Source of the DNA: Rhodospirillaceae bacterium
GTDB taxonomy: Bacteria; Pseudomonadota; Alphaproteobacteria; SHVZ01
Direction of reading: 5' to 3'
Assembly: GCA_016792585.1 (NCBI GenBank)
Contig: JAEULB010000154.1
Coordinates: forward strand, 1 to 35,731
DNA: 35,731 nucleotides
Shown: in pieces, positions 8,179-18,332 of the stretch
How the letters are laid out: each line of letters starts with the position of its first letter
How positions within the stretch are numbered: position 1 is the first letter of the stretch
Position numbers and translations under genes: made by a program
The notes under the pieces: generated by a model
The model's input: only the letters and a program-made list of their open reading frames with translations
What the model was told of the DNA's origin: nothing
Databases searched by the model: none

Positions 8179-10794
8179 CTACTCGGCAGCCGGCTTCTTC
8201 TTCGCGATCTTCTTCTTCGCCGCCGGCTTGGCGGGTTTTTCGGCCGCGGGCTTGTCGGCCGCCGGCTTGGCTGCCTTCTTCGCGGCGCCTTTCTTCGGCG
8301 CGGGCGCCTTGCCGCCCTTCTCGGCGATCAGGGCTACCGCCATGTCGAGCGTGACGGCCGACATCTCGGTGCCGCGCTTCAAGGTCGCGCGAACGCTGCC
8401 GTGCTGCACGTAGGGCCCGAAGCGTCCCTTCTTCAGCGTGATCGGCTTGCCGTCGGCGGGATGCTTGCCGACCTCGACCGCGGTCGAGGCAGCGGCGGAT
8501 GCCAGCAGGTCGACCGCGCGGTTGATGCCGACGGTCAGCACGTCCTCGTCCTTGGGCAGCGACTTGAAGCGCGCGCCGACCTTGAGGTACGGGCCGAAGC
8601 GGCCGATGCCGGCGGTGATCATCTCGCCGGTCTCGGGGTGGCTGCCGAGTTCGCGCGGCAATGCGAGCAGCGCAAGCCCGCGCTCGAGCGTGACGTCGGC
8701 AGCGGAGAGCCCGCGCGGCAGCGAGACGCGCTTGGGCTTCTCCTTGCCCTCGGCTTCGCCGAGCTGGACGTATTGACCATAGGGACCGCGCTTCAGCGTG
8801 ACGGCCTTGCCGCTCGACGGATCCTTGCCGAGCTCGCGCTCGCCGCCTTCGGCTGCGGCGTCGCCGTCCTGGCCGCCTTCGACCACGAGGCGGCGGGTGT
8901 ACTTGCACTCCGGATAGTTCGAGCAGCCGATGAAGGCGCCGAACTTGCCGAGCTTGAGGCCGAGACGTCCGGTGGTGCAGGACGGGCAGACGCGCGGATC
9001 GGTGCCGCCCTCGGTCTGGGGGAAGAAGTGCTGGCCGAGATCCTGGTCGAGGGTCTCGATCACTTCCTTGATGCCGATTTCCTTGGTGCCGCCGACCGCG
9101 CCGGAGAAGTCGCGCCAGAACTCGCGTAGCACTTCCTTCCAGTCGAGATCGCCCTCGGCGACCTCGTCGAGCTTGCCTTCGAGATCGGCGGTGAAGCCGT
9201 ATTCGACATACTTCTCGAAGAAGTTCGACAAGAAAGCCGTCACGACGCGGCCGCGATCCTCTGGCATGAAGCGCTTGCGCTCGAGCCGGACGTAATCGCG
9301 GTCCTGGAGGACCTGCAGGATCGAGGCGTATGTGGAGGGACGGCCGATGCCGAGCTCCTCGAGGCGCTTCACCAAACTCGCCTCGCTGAAGCGGGGCGGC
9401 GGCTGGGTGAAGTGCTGCTCGGGCTTGATCTCGCCCTGGGTCAGGGGCTGTCCGGAGCTGAGCTGCGGCAGGCGGCGGTTGCCGTCCTCGTCCGCGTCGT
9501 CGTCCTTGCCTTCCTGGTAGAGCTTGAGGAAACCGTCGAACAGCATGATCGAGCCGGTGGCGCGCAGCACGGTCTTGCCCGAGCCGTCGGCGATGTCGAC
9601 GCCGGTCTGGTCGAGCTGGGCTGCTTCCATCTGGCAGGCGACCGCGCGTTTCCAGATCAGCTCGTAGAGCCGGCGCTGATCGTCCTCGAGATAGGCGGCC
9701 ACGTCGGCGGGAAGGCGGCCGAGGTCGGTCGGTCGGATCGCCTCGTGCGCTTCCTGGGCGTTCTTCGCCTGGTTCTTGAAGCTGCGCGGCTCCTTCGGCA
9801 GGTAGCGGTCGCCGAACTCGCGCTGGATCACGCTCCGGGCCCCGGTCAGCGCTTCCTGGCTCAGGTTGACGCTGTCGGTCCGCATATAAGTAATGAGACC
9901 GACGGTGTCGCCGCCGAGCGAGACACCTTCATAGAGCTGCTGGGCGAGACGCATCGTGCGCGATGCCCCGAGCCCGAGCTTGCGCGAGGACTCCTGCTGC
10001 AGGGTCGAGGTCGTGAACGGGGCAGGAGGGAAGCGGCGGACGGTCTTGCGCTCGACTTCCGCGACCTTGAACTGGCCCGCCTTGATCGCCTCGACCGCGC
10101 GGTCGGCGGACGCCTGGTCCTTGAGGCCCATCTTGCCGAGCTTCTCGCCCGCAAGATGGGTCAGCTCGGCGGTGAACCTGCCGCCTTCCGATGTCGTGAA
10201 CTCGGTCGCGACCGACCAATACTCTTCCGGCTTGAAGGCCTCGATCTCGGCCTCGCGCTCGCAGATGAGGCGGAGCGCTACCGACTGCACGCGCCCGGCC
10301 GACTTGGCGCCAGGAAGCTTCCGCCACAGGACCGGCGAGAGGGTGAAGCCGACGAGGTAATCCAGTGCGCGGCGGGCGAGGTAGGCGTCGACCAACTCAC
10401 GGTTGATCTCGCGCGGGTTGGCGATCGCATCCAGGACCGCGGACTTGGTGATCTCGTGGAAGACGACGCGGGAGACCTCGATCCCTTCGAGCTTCTTCCG
10501 CTCCTTCAGGATCTCGGCCAGATGCCAGGAGATCGCCTCGCCCTCGCGGTCCGGGTCGGTCGCGAGGAACAGGCGCTTCGCCTTCTTGAGTTCGCCGGCG
10601 ATCGCCGAGACCGCTCGCTCGGCGCGGTCTTCGACCTCCCACGTCATCGCGAAGTCGGATTCGGGGTCGACGGCGCCGTTCTTCGGCACCAGATCGCGGA
10701 CGTGACCGTAGCTCGCGACGACCTTGTAGCCGTCGCCGAGATACTTGTTGATGGTCTTCGCCTTGGCTGGCGACTCGACGACGACGACGTCCAT
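8179..10794 (-). CDS. topA: DNA topoisomerase I (type IA)
   Basis: Relaxes negative supercoils by transient single-strand cleavage. It has 871 residues. The TOPRIM domain (1 to about 115) has E7 in VVVESPAKAKTI and the acidic DPDREGE motif (80-86). The catalytic tyrosine is Y303 in GLITYMRTDS. Further conserved segments include SAGRVQSVALRLI (165-177) and IGRPSTYASI (483-492). A single four-cysteine zinc finger follows (C603, C606, C624, C630), then two or three repeated GPYVQ/GPYLKVG-type C-terminal modules and an Ala/Lys/Pro-rich tail of about 40 residues that probably contacts DNA. The ATG at 10794 fits the conserved MDVVVVESP start. It follows dprA by 30 bases in the same run, the usual alphaproteobacterial order. 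Confidence 0.97.
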   Translation of the reverse strand: MDVVVVESPAKAKTINKYLGDGYKVVASYGHVRDLVPKNGAVDPESDFAMTWEVEDRAERAVSAIAGELKKAKRLFLATDPDREGEAISWHLAEILKERKKLEGIEVSRVVFHEITKSAVLDAIANPREINRELVDAYLARRALDYLVGFTLSPVLWRKLPGAKSAGRVQSVALRLICEREAEIEAFKPEEYWSVATEFTTSEGGRFTAELTHLAGEKLGKMGLKDQASADRAVEAIKAGQFKVAEVERKTVRRFPPAPFTTSTLQQESSRKLGLGASRTMRLAQQLYEGVSLGGDTVGLITYMRTDSVNLSQEALTGARSVIQREFGDRYLPKEPRSFKNQAKNAQEAHEAIRPTDLGRLPADVAAYLEDDQRRLYELIWKRAVACQMEAAQLDQTGVDIADGSGKTVLRATGSIMLFDGFLKLYQEGKDDDADEDGNRRLPQLSSGQPLTQGEIKPEQHFTQPPPRFSEASLVKRLEELGIGRPSTYASILQVLQDRDYVRLERKRFMPEDRGRVVTAFLSNFFEKYVEYGFTADLEGKLDEVAEGDLDWKEVLREFWRDFSGAVGGTKEIGIKEVIETLDQDLGQHFFPQTEGGTDPRVCPSCTTGRLGLKLGKFGAFIGCSNYPECKYTRRLVVEGGQDGDAAAEGGERELGKDPSSGKAVTLKRGPYGQYVQLGEAEGKEKPKRVSLPRGLSAADVTLERGLALLALPRELGSHPETGEMITAGIGRFGPYLKVGARFKSLPKDEDVLTVGINRAVDLLASAAASTAVEVGKHPADGKPITLKKGRFGPYVQHGSVRATLKRGTEMSAVTLDMAVALIAEKGGKAPAPKKGAAKKAAKPAADKPAAEKPAKPAAKKKIAKKKPAAE

Positions 10795-10824
10795 CTCTTG
10801 TTCGTGCCTTACTTCAGTCCAGCT

Positions 10825-11937
10825 TTATAACTTGCTGGTAATGCGCAAAGAAACCTGATTGCCCGGATGCCTGTCTAGGCGGCCGGCCAGCTCCGCCTCC
10901 AGTAGGACGGCGAGCACGGCGGGCGCTGACATGTGGCATTGGCGGATCAGTTCGTCAACCGAGACCGGCCCGGGCCCAAGGAGTTCGAGCACACTTGAAC
11001 GAGCCCGATCAGCCTCGCCTTCATCATATTTGAGGGCCGGCTCGCGGGGGCGTTTCGGTGCCGGATCGGTATGCCGGCCGAGGCCTTCGAGCACGTCTTC
11101 GGCACCCTGGACCAGGGTTGCTCCCTCGCGGATCAGCGTGTTGCAGCCGCGGGCCCTCGGGTCGAGCGGGGATCCCGGTACCGCGAAGACGTCGCGTCCC
11201 TGCTCGCCGGCGAAGCGGGCGGTGATCAGCGATCCCGAACGCTCCGCCGCCTCGACCACGACGGTCGCCAGCGACAGGCCTGAGATGATGCGGTTGCGCC
11301 GGGGGAAGTGCCGAGCCTGAGGCACGGTGCCGGGCGGCATCTCGGCGACGATCAGCCCATCGGCCCCGATCCGCTCCTGCAGCTTTCGATTTTCCTCCGG
11401 ATAGACGATATCGGCGCCACCGGCGACGACCGCGACGGTGGCCGGCAGCGCGCCGTCATGCGCCATCGCATCGATGCCGCGCGCCAGACCGGAGACCACG
11501 ACGAGCCCGGCCGCCGCGAGATCGCGGGCCAGGTCGCGGGCAAGCTTCCGGCCGTTCGCCGAGGCGTTGCGGGCGCCGACCACGGCAACGCACCGCTTCT
11601 CCATGAGGTCGGCGCGGCCGATCGTGGTCATGAGCGGAGGCGGATCGGCGATCTCGCGAAGCAGCACCGGGTAGTCCGGCTCCGTCGCGCCGATCCAGCG
11701 GCCGCCGGCCTTGGCCAGCATCGCGATCTGCGCCTCCGCATCCGCTACGGACGGCGACTTCGGCGCCCCCGAGCGTCCGCCGCGGCGGGCGAGGGACGGG
11801 AGTGCCGCCAGCGCCTCGCGGGCGCTGCCGAACCGGTCGACGAGCTGGAAGAAGGAGATCGGCCCGACATGCTCGGTTCCGGCGAGCCGGAGCCAGTCGA
11901 CGCGTTCTGCGTCGGAGAGGGGGCGATAGCCCATCAT
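10825..11937 (-). CDS. dprA: DNA-processing protein DprA
   Basis: Binds incoming single-stranded DNA and loads RecA during natural transformation; also widely kept in species not known to be competent. The protein has 370 residues. An N-terminal SAM-like helical region is followed by the Rossmann-like core with VAVVGARNAS, VVSGLARGIDAMAH, GGADIVYPEEN and the FPRRNRIISGLS segment typical of DprA. A C-terminal winged-helix (DML1-like) domain spans about the last 60 residues. The start is one of two adjacent ATGs (11937 or 11934). It lies 40 bases after plsY and 30 before topA on the same strand. Confidence 0.96.
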   Translation of the reverse strand: MMGYRPLSDAERVDWLRLAGTEHVGPISFFQLVDRFGSAREALAALPSLARRGGRSGAPKSPSVADAEAQIAMLAKAGGRWIGATEPDYPVLLREIADPPPLMTTIGRADLMEKRCVAVVGARNASANGRKLARDLARDLAAAGLVVVSGLARGIDAMAHDGALPATVAVVAGGADIVYPEENRKLQERIGADGLIVAEMPPGTVPQARHFPRRNRIISGLSLATVVVEAAERSGSLITARFAGEQGRDVFAVPGSPLDPRARGCNTLIREGATLVQGAEDVLEGLGRHTDPAPKRPREPALKYDEGEADRARSSVLELLGPGPVSVDELIRQCHMSAPAVLAVLLEAELAGRLDRHPGNQVSLRITSKL

Positions 11938-11977
11938 GTTCGCAAGGTGCGGGCGAAGCCGCGTCCCGTCAACAACC

Positions 11978-12652
11978 TCAGCGATCCAGAGGCGGTCCGC
12001 CGTTGTGGCCGGCAGTCTCGGTGCTGATCGCCGACTCCTTGCCGAGCTTGATCTTGGATTCCTGGCCCCGGACCAGGCGCCCGATGTTCTCGTGATGGCG
12101 GATCCAGACCAGGACCGCGATCAGGGCGGCGAGTCCGGCGCGCTGCGGATCGGCCAGGAACCAGGCGGCGACCGGAGCGAGTGCGAGCGCGACCAGGGCC
12201 GCGAGCGAGGAGTAGCGGAAGACGACGGCGACCACGAGCCAGGCGAGGCACGCGAGCACGCCGACCGGCCAGGCGATCGCCAGCAGGATGCCGAGCGCGG
12301 TCGCCACCCCCTTGCCGCCCTTGAAGCCGAGCCAGACCGGGAAGCAGTGGCCGAGCATCGCCCCGCCGCCGGCGAGGACCGCCATATCCTGTCCGCCGAT
12401 CGATCCTGCAATCAGCACGGCGACCGCTCCCTTGGCGCCGTCGAGGAGGAGCGTGGCCGCGGCCAGGCCTTTCCTTCCCGTGCGCAGAACGTTGGTCGCG
12501 CCGACATTGCCCGAGCCGATGCGCCTGATGTCGCCGAGGCCGGCGAGCTTGGTCAGCACCACCCCGAAGATGATGGAGCCGAGGAGGTACCCGCCGATCG
12601 CTGCCGCCCAGAGGAGCCAGGCCTGGGAGAAATCTCCGAGCAGCGCGGCCAT
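11978..12652 (-). CDS. plsY: Glycerol-3-phosphate acyltransferase PlsY
   Basis: Transfers an acyl group from acyl-phosphate to glycerol-3-phosphate, the first step of phospholipid synthesis, in the inner membrane. It has 224 residues with about five or six membrane segments. The three family motifs are visible: RIGSGNVGATNVLR, HCFPVWLGFKGGKGVATALG, and VWIRHHENIGRL. The C terminus is unusual: after the last conserved segment it continues with a soluble tail ending GHNGGPPLDR, a peptide motif I associate with many unrelated small alphaproteobacterial proteins. The gene starts 4 bases after the pyrC-like stop, so they are probably co-translated. Confidence 0.96.
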   Translation of the reverse strand: MAALLGDFSQAWLLWAAAIGGYLLGSIIFGVVLTKLAGLGDIRRIGSGNVGATNVLRTGRKGLAAATLLLDGAKGAVAVLIAGSIGGQDMAVLAGGGAMLGHCFPVWLGFKGGKGVATALGILLAIAWPVGVLACLAWLVVAVVFRYSSLAALVALALAPVAAWFLADPQRAGLAALIAVLVWIRHHENIGRLVRGQESKIKLGKESAISTETAGHNGGPPLDR

Positions 12653-12656
12653 GGCT

Positions 12657-13949
12657 TCAGCTCCCTCTCGCGTCGTGGACGACGCGGCCGGAGGTTACCG
12701 TGACGAGAACTTTGCCTTCGACCGGCCTTCCATCGAACGGAGAGTTCTTCGACTTGGACCGGAAGCTGTCGACGTCGATCCGGTAGGGGCGCTCGGGGTC
12801 GAAAAGGACGAGGTCGGCGCGCCGGCCTTTCGCCATCCGACCGGTCTCAAGGCCCAGTAGTGCGGCCGGGGCCGAGGTGATCTTCTGCAACGCCAATTGC
12901 AGTTTCAGGTGATTGTTGTGAAATAACTCTAAAGTTAGAGGTAATAAGGTTTCCAATCCCAAGATACCGGAGGCCGCCTGGGCAAACGGCAGGCGTTTAG
13001 AATCCTGGTCATGGGGGGCGTGGTCGGAGGCGATGGCATCGATAGTGCCATCGGTAAGCCCCTCGACGACGGCGCGGCGATCGTCCTCGGAGCGGAGCGG
13101 CGGGGACAGCTTGGCGAAGGTCCGGTAGTCGCCGACGGCGGTCTCGTTCAGCGCAAAGTAGGCCGGCGCGGTGTCACAAGTAACTGACAGGCCGCGCTTT
13201 TTGGCTGCCCGTATGACCTCGACGCCGGCCCGCGTCGAGATGTGGGCAGCGTGGTAGCGCCCGCCCGTCAGCTCGACCAGGCGCATGTCGCGGTCGAGCA
13301 TGATGGCCTCGGCGGCGGCCGGAATGCCCGGAAGACCCAGCCGCGTGGCGATCTCGCCCTCGTTCATCCCGGCATCCGATGTCAGGGCCGGCTCTTCCGC
13401 GTGGTTGAGGATAACTTGGCCGAAGGTCTTGGCATACGAGAGCGCCCGGCGCATGACCAGGGCCGAGGCGATGGTCTGGGTCCCGTCGGTGAAGCCGACG
13501 GCGCCCGCCGCGGCCATCAGCCCGATCTCGGTCAGTTCCTTGCCGGCGACACCCTTGGTCACAGCGCCGTAGGTGCGGATATCGACCAGGCCGACGGCCT
13601 TGGCCCGGCGTTCGACGAACTCGACCAGCGACGGCTCGTCGACCGGGGGCCGGGTGTTGGGCAGGGCCACCATGGTGCCGACGCCACCGGCGGCGGCAGC
13701 GTGGCTCGCGGTCTCGAAGTTCTCCTTGTGCTCCTCGCCCGGCTCGCGGAGCTGGACCCGCATGTCGACCAGGGCGGGGCTGAGCACCGCGCCCTTGCCG
13801 TCGATGACGAAGGCATCGTCCGGAATCCGGTCGAACAGCTTCGGCCCGAGATCGGCGATTTCGCCTTTGACGACAAGGAGCTCGCCCGTCTCGTCGCGGC
13901 CACTCGCGGGATCGACCAGGCGGACATTGGTGAAGGCGATCCGGCTCAC
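12657..13949 (-). CDS. pyrC: Dihydroorotase-like protein, probably catalytically inactive (PyrC/PyrX type)
   Basis: Belongs to the amidohydrolase dihydroorotase family linked to PyrB, 430 residues. Active enzymes have DxHxHLREPG; this one has D62-M-R-V-Q-LREPG, so both metal-binding histidines are replaced (R64, Q66). The usual TPHH region reads APAY. The late SDHAPH motif is kept. It therefore probably acts as a structural partner for aspartate transcarbamoylase, as shown for Pseudomonas PyrC', with a functional dihydroorotase elsewhere in the genome. Similar HxH-less proteins next to pyrB are, from memory, common in alphaproteobacteria. The GTG start overlaps the pyrB stop (GTGA at 13946-13949). 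It ends 4 bases before plsY. Confidence 0.9.
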   Translation of the reverse strand: MSRIAFTNVRLVDPASGRDETGELLVVKGEIADLGPKLFDRIPDDAFVIDGKGAVLSPALVDMRVQLREPGEEHKENFETASHAAAAGGVGTMVALPNTRPPVDEPSLVEFVERRAKAVGLVDIRTYGAVTKGVAGKELTEIGLMAAAGAVGFTDGTQTIASALVMRRALSYAKTFGQVILNHAEEPALTSDAGMNEGEIATRLGLPGIPAAAEAIMLDRDMRLVELTGGRYHAAHISTRAGVEVIRAAKKRGLSVTCDTAPAYFALNETAVGDYRTFAKLSPPLRSEDDRRAVVEGLTDGTIDAIASDHAPHDQDSKRLPFAQAASGILGLETLLPLTLELFHNNHLKLQLALQKITSAPAALLGLETGRMAKGRRADLVLFDPERPYRIDVDSFRSKSKNSPFDGRPVEGKVLVTVTSGRVVHDARGS

Positions 13950-14905
13950 GGGGCGTTCCGGCCGGCTTCCGGCAGATTCCTGGACAGCACGTCGAGACAG
14001 GCCATGCGGACCGCGACACCCATCTCAACCTGTTGGCGGATAAGGGATCTGTCGATGTCGTCGGCGACCTCGGAGTCGATCTCGACGCCGCGGTTCATCG
14101 GGCCTGGGTGCATGATGAAGGCGTCGGGCTTGGCCAGCGCCAGCTTCTGCCGATCGAGGCCGAAGAAGTGGAAATACTCGCGGATCGAGGGGACGAAGGA
14201 GCCCTGCATCCGTTCGGTCTGGAGGCGGAGCATCATGACGATGTCGCAGCCGATCAGGCCCTTCTTCATGTCGGTGAAGATCTCGACACCCAAGCGATCG
14301 GCGGCGGAGGGAAGCAGCGTCGGCGGCGCGATCAGGCGGACGCGGGCGCCTAAGCTATTGAGAAGATGGATGTTCGAGCGCGCAACGCGGGAATGCAGGA
14401 CGTCGCCGCAGATCGCGACCAGCAGCCCGCCGATCTTGCCCTTGGTGCGCCGGATGGTCAGGGCGTCGAGAAGCGCCTGGGTCGGGTGCTCGTGGGTCCC
14501 GTCGCCGGCATTGATGACCGAGCAATTGACCTTTTCCGACAAGAGCTTGACGGCGCCCGAGTCGTGATGCCGGACGATCAGCACGTCCGGGTGCATGGCG
14601 TTGAGCGTCATCGCCGTGTCGATCAGCGTCTCGCCCTTCTTGGTCGAACTCGAGGCGACCGCCATGTTGAGCACGTCGGCGCCGAGCCGCTTGCCGGCGA
14701 GCTCGAACGACATCTGGGTGCGGGTCGAGGGCTCGAAGAACAGGTTTATCTGCGTTCGGCCGCGCAGAACCGAGGCCTTCTTATCGGCACCGCGGTTCAG
14801 GTCGACATAGGTTTCGGCGAGGTCCAGCAGCCCGACGATCTCGTCGGGAGCCATGCCTTCGATGCCGAGGAGGTGCTTTAGGGGGGGACGCGGAGGCGAA
14901 GCCAT
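13946..14905 (-). CDS. pyrB: Aspartate carbamoyltransferase catalytic subunit
   Basis: Condenses carbamoyl phosphate with aspartate, the first committed step of pyrimidine synthesis, in the cytoplasm. It has 319 residues. The carbamoyl-phosphate loop [13 protein letters not shown] (STRT at 60-63), [12 protein letters not shown] and the late [11 protein letters not shown] motif are all present. It is first in a minus-strand run with the pyrC-like gene (4-base overlap), plsY, dprA, topA and rnr. No regulatory subunit gene (pyrI) is nearby, consistent with the class that pairs PyrB with a dihydroorotase-like protein. The ATG at 14905 has no clear ribosome binding site. The 168 bases upstream should hold the promoter; I see no attenuator. 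Confidence 0.97.
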   Translation of the reverse strand: MASPPRPPLKHLLGIEGMAPDEIVGLLDLAETYVDLNRGADKKASVLRGRTQINLFFEPSTRTQMSFELAGKRLGADVLNMAVASSSTKKGETLIDTAMTLNAMHPDVLIVRHHDSGAVKLLSEKVNCSVINAGDGTHEHPTQALLDALTIRRTKGKIGGLLVAICGDVLHSRVARSNIHLLNSLGARVRLIAPPTLLPSAADRLGVEIFTDMKKGLIGCDIVMMLRLQTERMQGSFVPSIREYFHFFGLDRQKLALAKPDAFIMHPGPMNRGVEIDSEVADDIDRSLIRQQVEMGVAVRMACLDVLSRNLPEAGRNAP

Positions 14906-15073
14906 TAAAGCCCACTGATTACACCAGCCGGCGAGGCCTGGATAGGGCCGCGCTCACGCCGCAGATGCGAAAGAACGAACTACCTTCCCGTCGCGGGCTG
15001 TGGATGAATTTCGGGCGGAATCGCCGGAGATTCAGGCGGGATCGCATTGATGTACGCTAGAAGAAGCGCTCGC

Positions 15074-15985
15074 TCAAGACTGATACATCAAGATCAGGGG
15101 CAAGCTGATGCTCGATATAACGGTCTGAAATGTGAGAATCGCCGCCATGAGGCGATGGTCTCCACCCATCGCGCGAGCCATCACATACGAGGACGGCGAT
15201 GGCGGAAGCGCGTTGAACAGGGTGCAGATCGCGGTCGCGACCGGGTCGAGCCCGAGCGCCCGGCAGAGCCCGAAGGTGAGCGCCGGGAGCACGAAGAGCT
15301 TGCCCAGGGCTGCGACGCCGATCGAAATCCGGGCGTCCCGGAGCATCGAGAAGTCGAGGCTGGCACCGACCGCGAGCAAGGCGAGGGGCAGCGACGCCTG
15401 CCCGAGGAGCTTGAGCGTGTCGGCGACCGGCACCGGCAGCCGGACCGGGCTAAGGCTCAGCAGAATTCCCGCGACACAGCCGAGAATGATCGGATTGAGG
15501 ATAATTTGCCGAAGGGTCTGTCCCCAGCTCGGCGCCGCGGATCCGTACCGGCTGAGCAGGATCACCGCGATCAGGTTGACCAGGGGAATGGCGATCGCGA
15601 CCGTCAGCGAGAAGAGACCGAGACCCATCTCGCCCCAGAGGGCGGAGGCGGCGGCGAACCCGATGTAGATGTTCGGGCGGAGGCAGCCCTGGACCACCGA
15701 GGTCAGCTGCGGCGCCGGCAACCGGAGTGTTGTCGCGACGGCGAGCGAGAGGACGGTCATCGACAGAAGCGATCCGACCGCCGCGGTCGCGATTCCCGTC
15801 ACGGGAAGCTTGGCCCAGTCGATCGACCCGAGGCTGGTGGTCAGCAAGGCCGGGAACAGGACCCAGTAGACCACTCGCTCGGCCCCGAGCCAGAACGCCT
15901 CCGGCAGCCAGGGTGCCCGGCGCAAGCCGTAACCGATCAGGATCAGCGCGAAGATCGGGCCGATCGCCCCGAGGGCGGCACTCAT
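15074..15985 (-). CDS. AEC (auxin efflux carrier) family transporter
   Basis: An inner-membrane permease of 303 residues with about ten hydrophobic segments in two repeats, starting [19 protein letters not shown]. The second half has [17 protein letters not shown] and a C-terminal [20 protein letters not shown] segment, both typical of AEC/YwfO-like carriers. Substrates in this family are small carboxylates or amino-acid-like anions; the substrate here cannot be read from sequence. The ATG at 15983-15985 overlaps the ruvX stop (ATGA), so translation is coupled to ruvX. The frame is open further upstream, but there it only reads ruvX out of frame. Confidence 0.9.
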   Translation of the reverse strand: MSAALGAIGPIFALILIGYGLRRAPWLPEAFWLGAERVVYWVLFPALLTTSLGSIDWAKLPVTGIATAAVGSLLSMTVLSLAVATTLRLPAPQLTSVVQGCLRPNIYIGFAAASALWGEMGLGLFSLTVAIAIPLVNLIAVILLSRYGSAAPSWGQTLRQIILNPIILGCVAGILLSLSPVRLPVPVADTLKLLGQASLPLALLAVGASLDFSMLRDARISIGVAALGKLFVLPALTFGLCRALGLDPVATAICTLFNALPPSPSSYVMARAMGGDHRLMAAILTFQTVISSISLPLILMYQS

Positions 15986-16458
15986 GCCGGAGGGGGAACC
16001 CGGCCGATCGCGTCGAGCGCGCCCTGGAGGATGTAGCCGGCGGCCATCTTGTCGACGACCTCGCCGCGGCGCTTCCGCGACGCGTCGGCCTCGAGCAGGG
16101 TCCGGGTCACGGCCATGGTCGACATCCGCTCGTCCCAGAAGGCGATCTCGATCTCGCGCTTCTTGAGCAGGTTGGCGGCGAACTGGCGGACCGACTGGCA
16201 GCGCGGCCCCTCGCTTCCGTCCATGTTGAGCGGCAGGCCGATCACGAGCGCGCCGACCCCACGGCCGTCGACCACCTTGAACAGCTCTTCCGCGTCCTTG
16301 GTGAACTTGGTCCGCCGGATGGTCTCGAGCGGCGTGGCGATGCTGAGCGTCGCATCCGCGATCGCGAGCCCGATCGTCTTCTCGCCGACGTCGAGCCCGA
16401 GCAGCCGATCGCCCCTTTTTATCAAGGACTTGAGTTCGGAAATGTTGCGGATCGACAT
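15982..16458 (-). CDS. ruvX: Holliday-junction resolvase-like protein RuvX (YqgF)
   Basis: A RNase H-fold protein of 158 residues, reported in this family as a Holliday-junction resolvase and as a pre-16S rRNA 5'-end nuclease. Family motifs are [18 protein letters not shown] near the N terminus, [21 protein letters not shown], and the C-terminal [11 protein letters not shown]. Acidic residues of the first and third motifs fit the catalytic site. I chose the ATG at 16456-16458 (MSIRN); in-frame starts further upstream overlap the gatC side and are unlikely. It is divergent from gatC, with 114 bases between the starts, and its stop overlaps the start of the AEC permease. Confidence 0.94.
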   Translation of the reverse strand: MSIRNISELKSLIKRGDRLLGLDVGEKTIGLAIADATLSIATPLETIRRTKFTKDAEELFKVVDGRGVGALVIGLPLNMDGSEGPRCQSVRQFAANLLKKREIEIAFWDERMSTMAVTRTLLEADASRKRRGEVVDKMAAGYILQGALDAIGRVPPPA

Positions 16459-16572
16459 GGCCCGATGATACGGTGCAGCGCACTTTGCCAACATGGAGCG
16501 CGTGCCGAGGCCGACCCGCTTTCGAGGGGCCGTCCGCAAGGCGCGTTCCGCTTGCCTCAAGAGACCTAAAGC

Positions 16573-16860
16573 ATGTCCCTGGACAAAGATACCGTCCGGA
16601 AAGTCGCCACCCTGGCGCGGATCAAGGTACCGGATGCCGACCTCGACAACATGGCCAAGGAGCTCTCCGGCGTCCTCGGCTGGATCGAGCAGCTGAACGA
16701 GGTCGACGTGACCGGCGTCGAGCCGATGACCTCGGTCGCCAAGATGAAGCTCACGATGCGGGCCGACGACGTGACCGACGGCGGCGATGCCGAGACGGTG
16801 ACCCAGAACGCGCCCGAGGGCGCGCACGGATTCTTCGTCGTGCCGAAGGTGGTCGAGTAA
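16573..16860 (+). CDS. gatC: Asp/Glu-tRNA amidotransferase subunit C
   Basis: A small subunit of 95 residues that wraps around GatA and stabilises the GatCAB complex, which converts Glu-tRNA(Gln) and/or Asp-tRNA(Asn) to the correct amide forms. Recognised by the N-terminal [13 protein letters not shown], the middle [22 protein letters not shown], and the end [17 protein letters not shown]. Its TAA stop overlaps the gatA ATG by one base. Presence of gatCAB suggests the organism lacks GlnRS and/or AsnRS. A promoter should lie in the 114-base gap to ruvX. Confidence 0.97.
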   Translation: MSLDKDTVRKVATLARIKVPDADLDNMAKELSGVLGWIEQLNEVDVTGVEPMTSVAKMKLTMRADDVTDGGDAETVTQNAPEGAHGFFVVPKVVE

Positions 16861-18332
16861 TGGCTGCGCTCACCCACATGACGATCGCCGAGGCGCGGGC
16901 GGCGTTGAAGGCGAAGAAGATCTCCTCGGCCGAGCTGACGTCGGCGCACCTGAAGGCGATGGAGGAGACCCGAGGGCTCAACGCCTTCGTCACCGAGACG
17001 CCGGAGCGCGCCAAGGCGGACGCCGCCCGCGCCGACGCGGTGCTGGCGAAGGGCGAGGGCGGGTCGCTCGAAGGCATCCCGCTCGGCATCAAGGACCTGT
17101 TCTGCACCGAGGGCATCCTGACCACCGCCGGCTCGCACATCCTCGACGGCTTCAAGCCGCCGTACGAGTCGACCGTCTCGGCCAAGCTTTGGCAGGCCGG
17201 CGCGGTGATGCTGGGCAAGCTCAACATGGACGAGTTCGCGATGGGCTCGTCCAACATCACCAGCCACCACGGTCCGGTGAAGAACCCCTGGCGCAAGAAG
17301 GGCGGCAACGCCGAGCTGGTGCCGGGCGGCTCCTCCGGCGGCTCGGCCGCGGCGGTCGCCGCGCGCGCCGTCATGGGGGCCACCGCCACCGACACCGGCG
17401 GCTCGATCCGCCAGCCGGCGGCATTCACCGGCACGGTCGGCATCAAGCCGACCTATGGCCGCTGCTCGCGCTGGGGCATTGTCGCCTTCGCCTCGTCGCT
17501 CGACCAGGCCGGGCCGATCGCTCGCACCGTGCTCGACTCGGCGATCATGTTGCAGGCGATGTCGGGCTACGACCCGAAGGACTCCACCTCAGCGAACCTG
17601 CCCGTCCCGAATTTCGAGGCGGCGGTCGAGCGCGGCGTGAAGGGCCTCAAGATCGGTATCCCGAAGGAGTACCGGCTCGACGGCGCGCCGAAGGAGATCA
17701 TCGATCTCTGGGAGAAGGGGATCGCCTGGCTGAAGGACGCCGGCGCCACGACGGTCGAGATCAGCCTGCCGCACACCAAGTATGCGCTGCCGGTCTACTA
17801 CGTGATCGCGCCGGCCGAGGCCTCCTCGAACCTCGCCCGCTACGACGGCGTGCGCTTCGGGCTTCGCGTGCCGGGCAAAACGCTGGACGAGATGTACGAG
17901 AACACCCGTGCCGCCGGGTTCGGCGCCGAGGTGAAGCGTCGCGTGCTGATCGGCACCTACGTGCTCTCGGCCGGCTACTACGACGCCTACTATCTCCGCG
18001 CCCAGCGCGTGCGCTCGCTGATCCTTCGCGACTTTACCGAGGCCTACCGCCAAGTGGACGCGATCCTGACGCCGGCGACGCCGTCGGCGGCGTTCGCGAT
18101 CGGCGAGAAGAGCGACGACCCGGTAGCGATGTACCTGAACGACGTCTTCACCGTGACCGCGAACCTCGCGGGGCTTCCAGGCATCTCGGTGCCGGGCGGC
18201 CTCAATGCCGACGGTCTGCCGCTGGGCCTCCAGGTGATCGGTCGCGCCTTCGACGAGGAGACCGTCTTCGCCGTCGGCCGCGCCTTGGAGAAGGCGGCCA
18301 ACTTCACCGCGATGCCGGAGGGCCTCCGATGA
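16860..18332 (+). CDS. gatA: Asp/Glu-tRNA amidotransferase subunit A (amidase)
   Basis: The glutaminase subunit that releases ammonia for transamidation. It has 490 residues with the amidase signature. The Ser-cisSer-Lys triad is visible: K78 in [11 protein letters not shown]158 in [11 protein letters not shown], and nucleophile S182 in [11 protein letters not shown]. The spacing of 24 between the serines equals that in Staphylococcus aureus GatA. The start overlaps the gatC stop (TAATG) and the end overlaps the gatB start (ATGA at 18329-18332), so the three subunits are translationally coupled. Length is normal. Confidence 0.98.
   Translation: MAALTHMTIAEARAALKAKKISSAELTSAHLKAMEETRGLNAFVTETPERAKADAARADAVLAKGEGGSLEGIPLGIKDLFCTEGILTTAGSHILDGFKPPYESTVSAKLWQAGAVMLGKLNMDEFAMGSSNITSHHGPVKNPWRKKGGNAELVPGGSSGGSAAAVAARAVMGATATDTGGSIRQPAAFTGTVGIKPTYGRCSRWGIVAFASSLDQAGPIARTVLDSAIMLQAMSGYDPKDSTSANLPVPNFEAAVERGVKGLKIGIPKEYRLDGAPKEIIDLWEKGIAWLKDAGATTVEISLPHTKYALPVYYVIAPAEASSNLARYDGVRFGLRVPGKTLDEMYENTRAAGFGAEVKRRVLIGTYVLSAGYYDAYYLRAQRVRSLILRDFTEAYRQVDAILTPATPSAAFAIGEKSDDPVAMYLNDVFTVTANLAGLPGISVPGGLNADGLPLGLQVIGRAFDEETVFAVGRALEKAANFTAMPEGLR

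Noticed and set aside
15986..16483. In-frame extension upstream of the AEC permease
   Set aside because: It reads the ruvX coding sequence in another frame; the permease homology begins at 15985.
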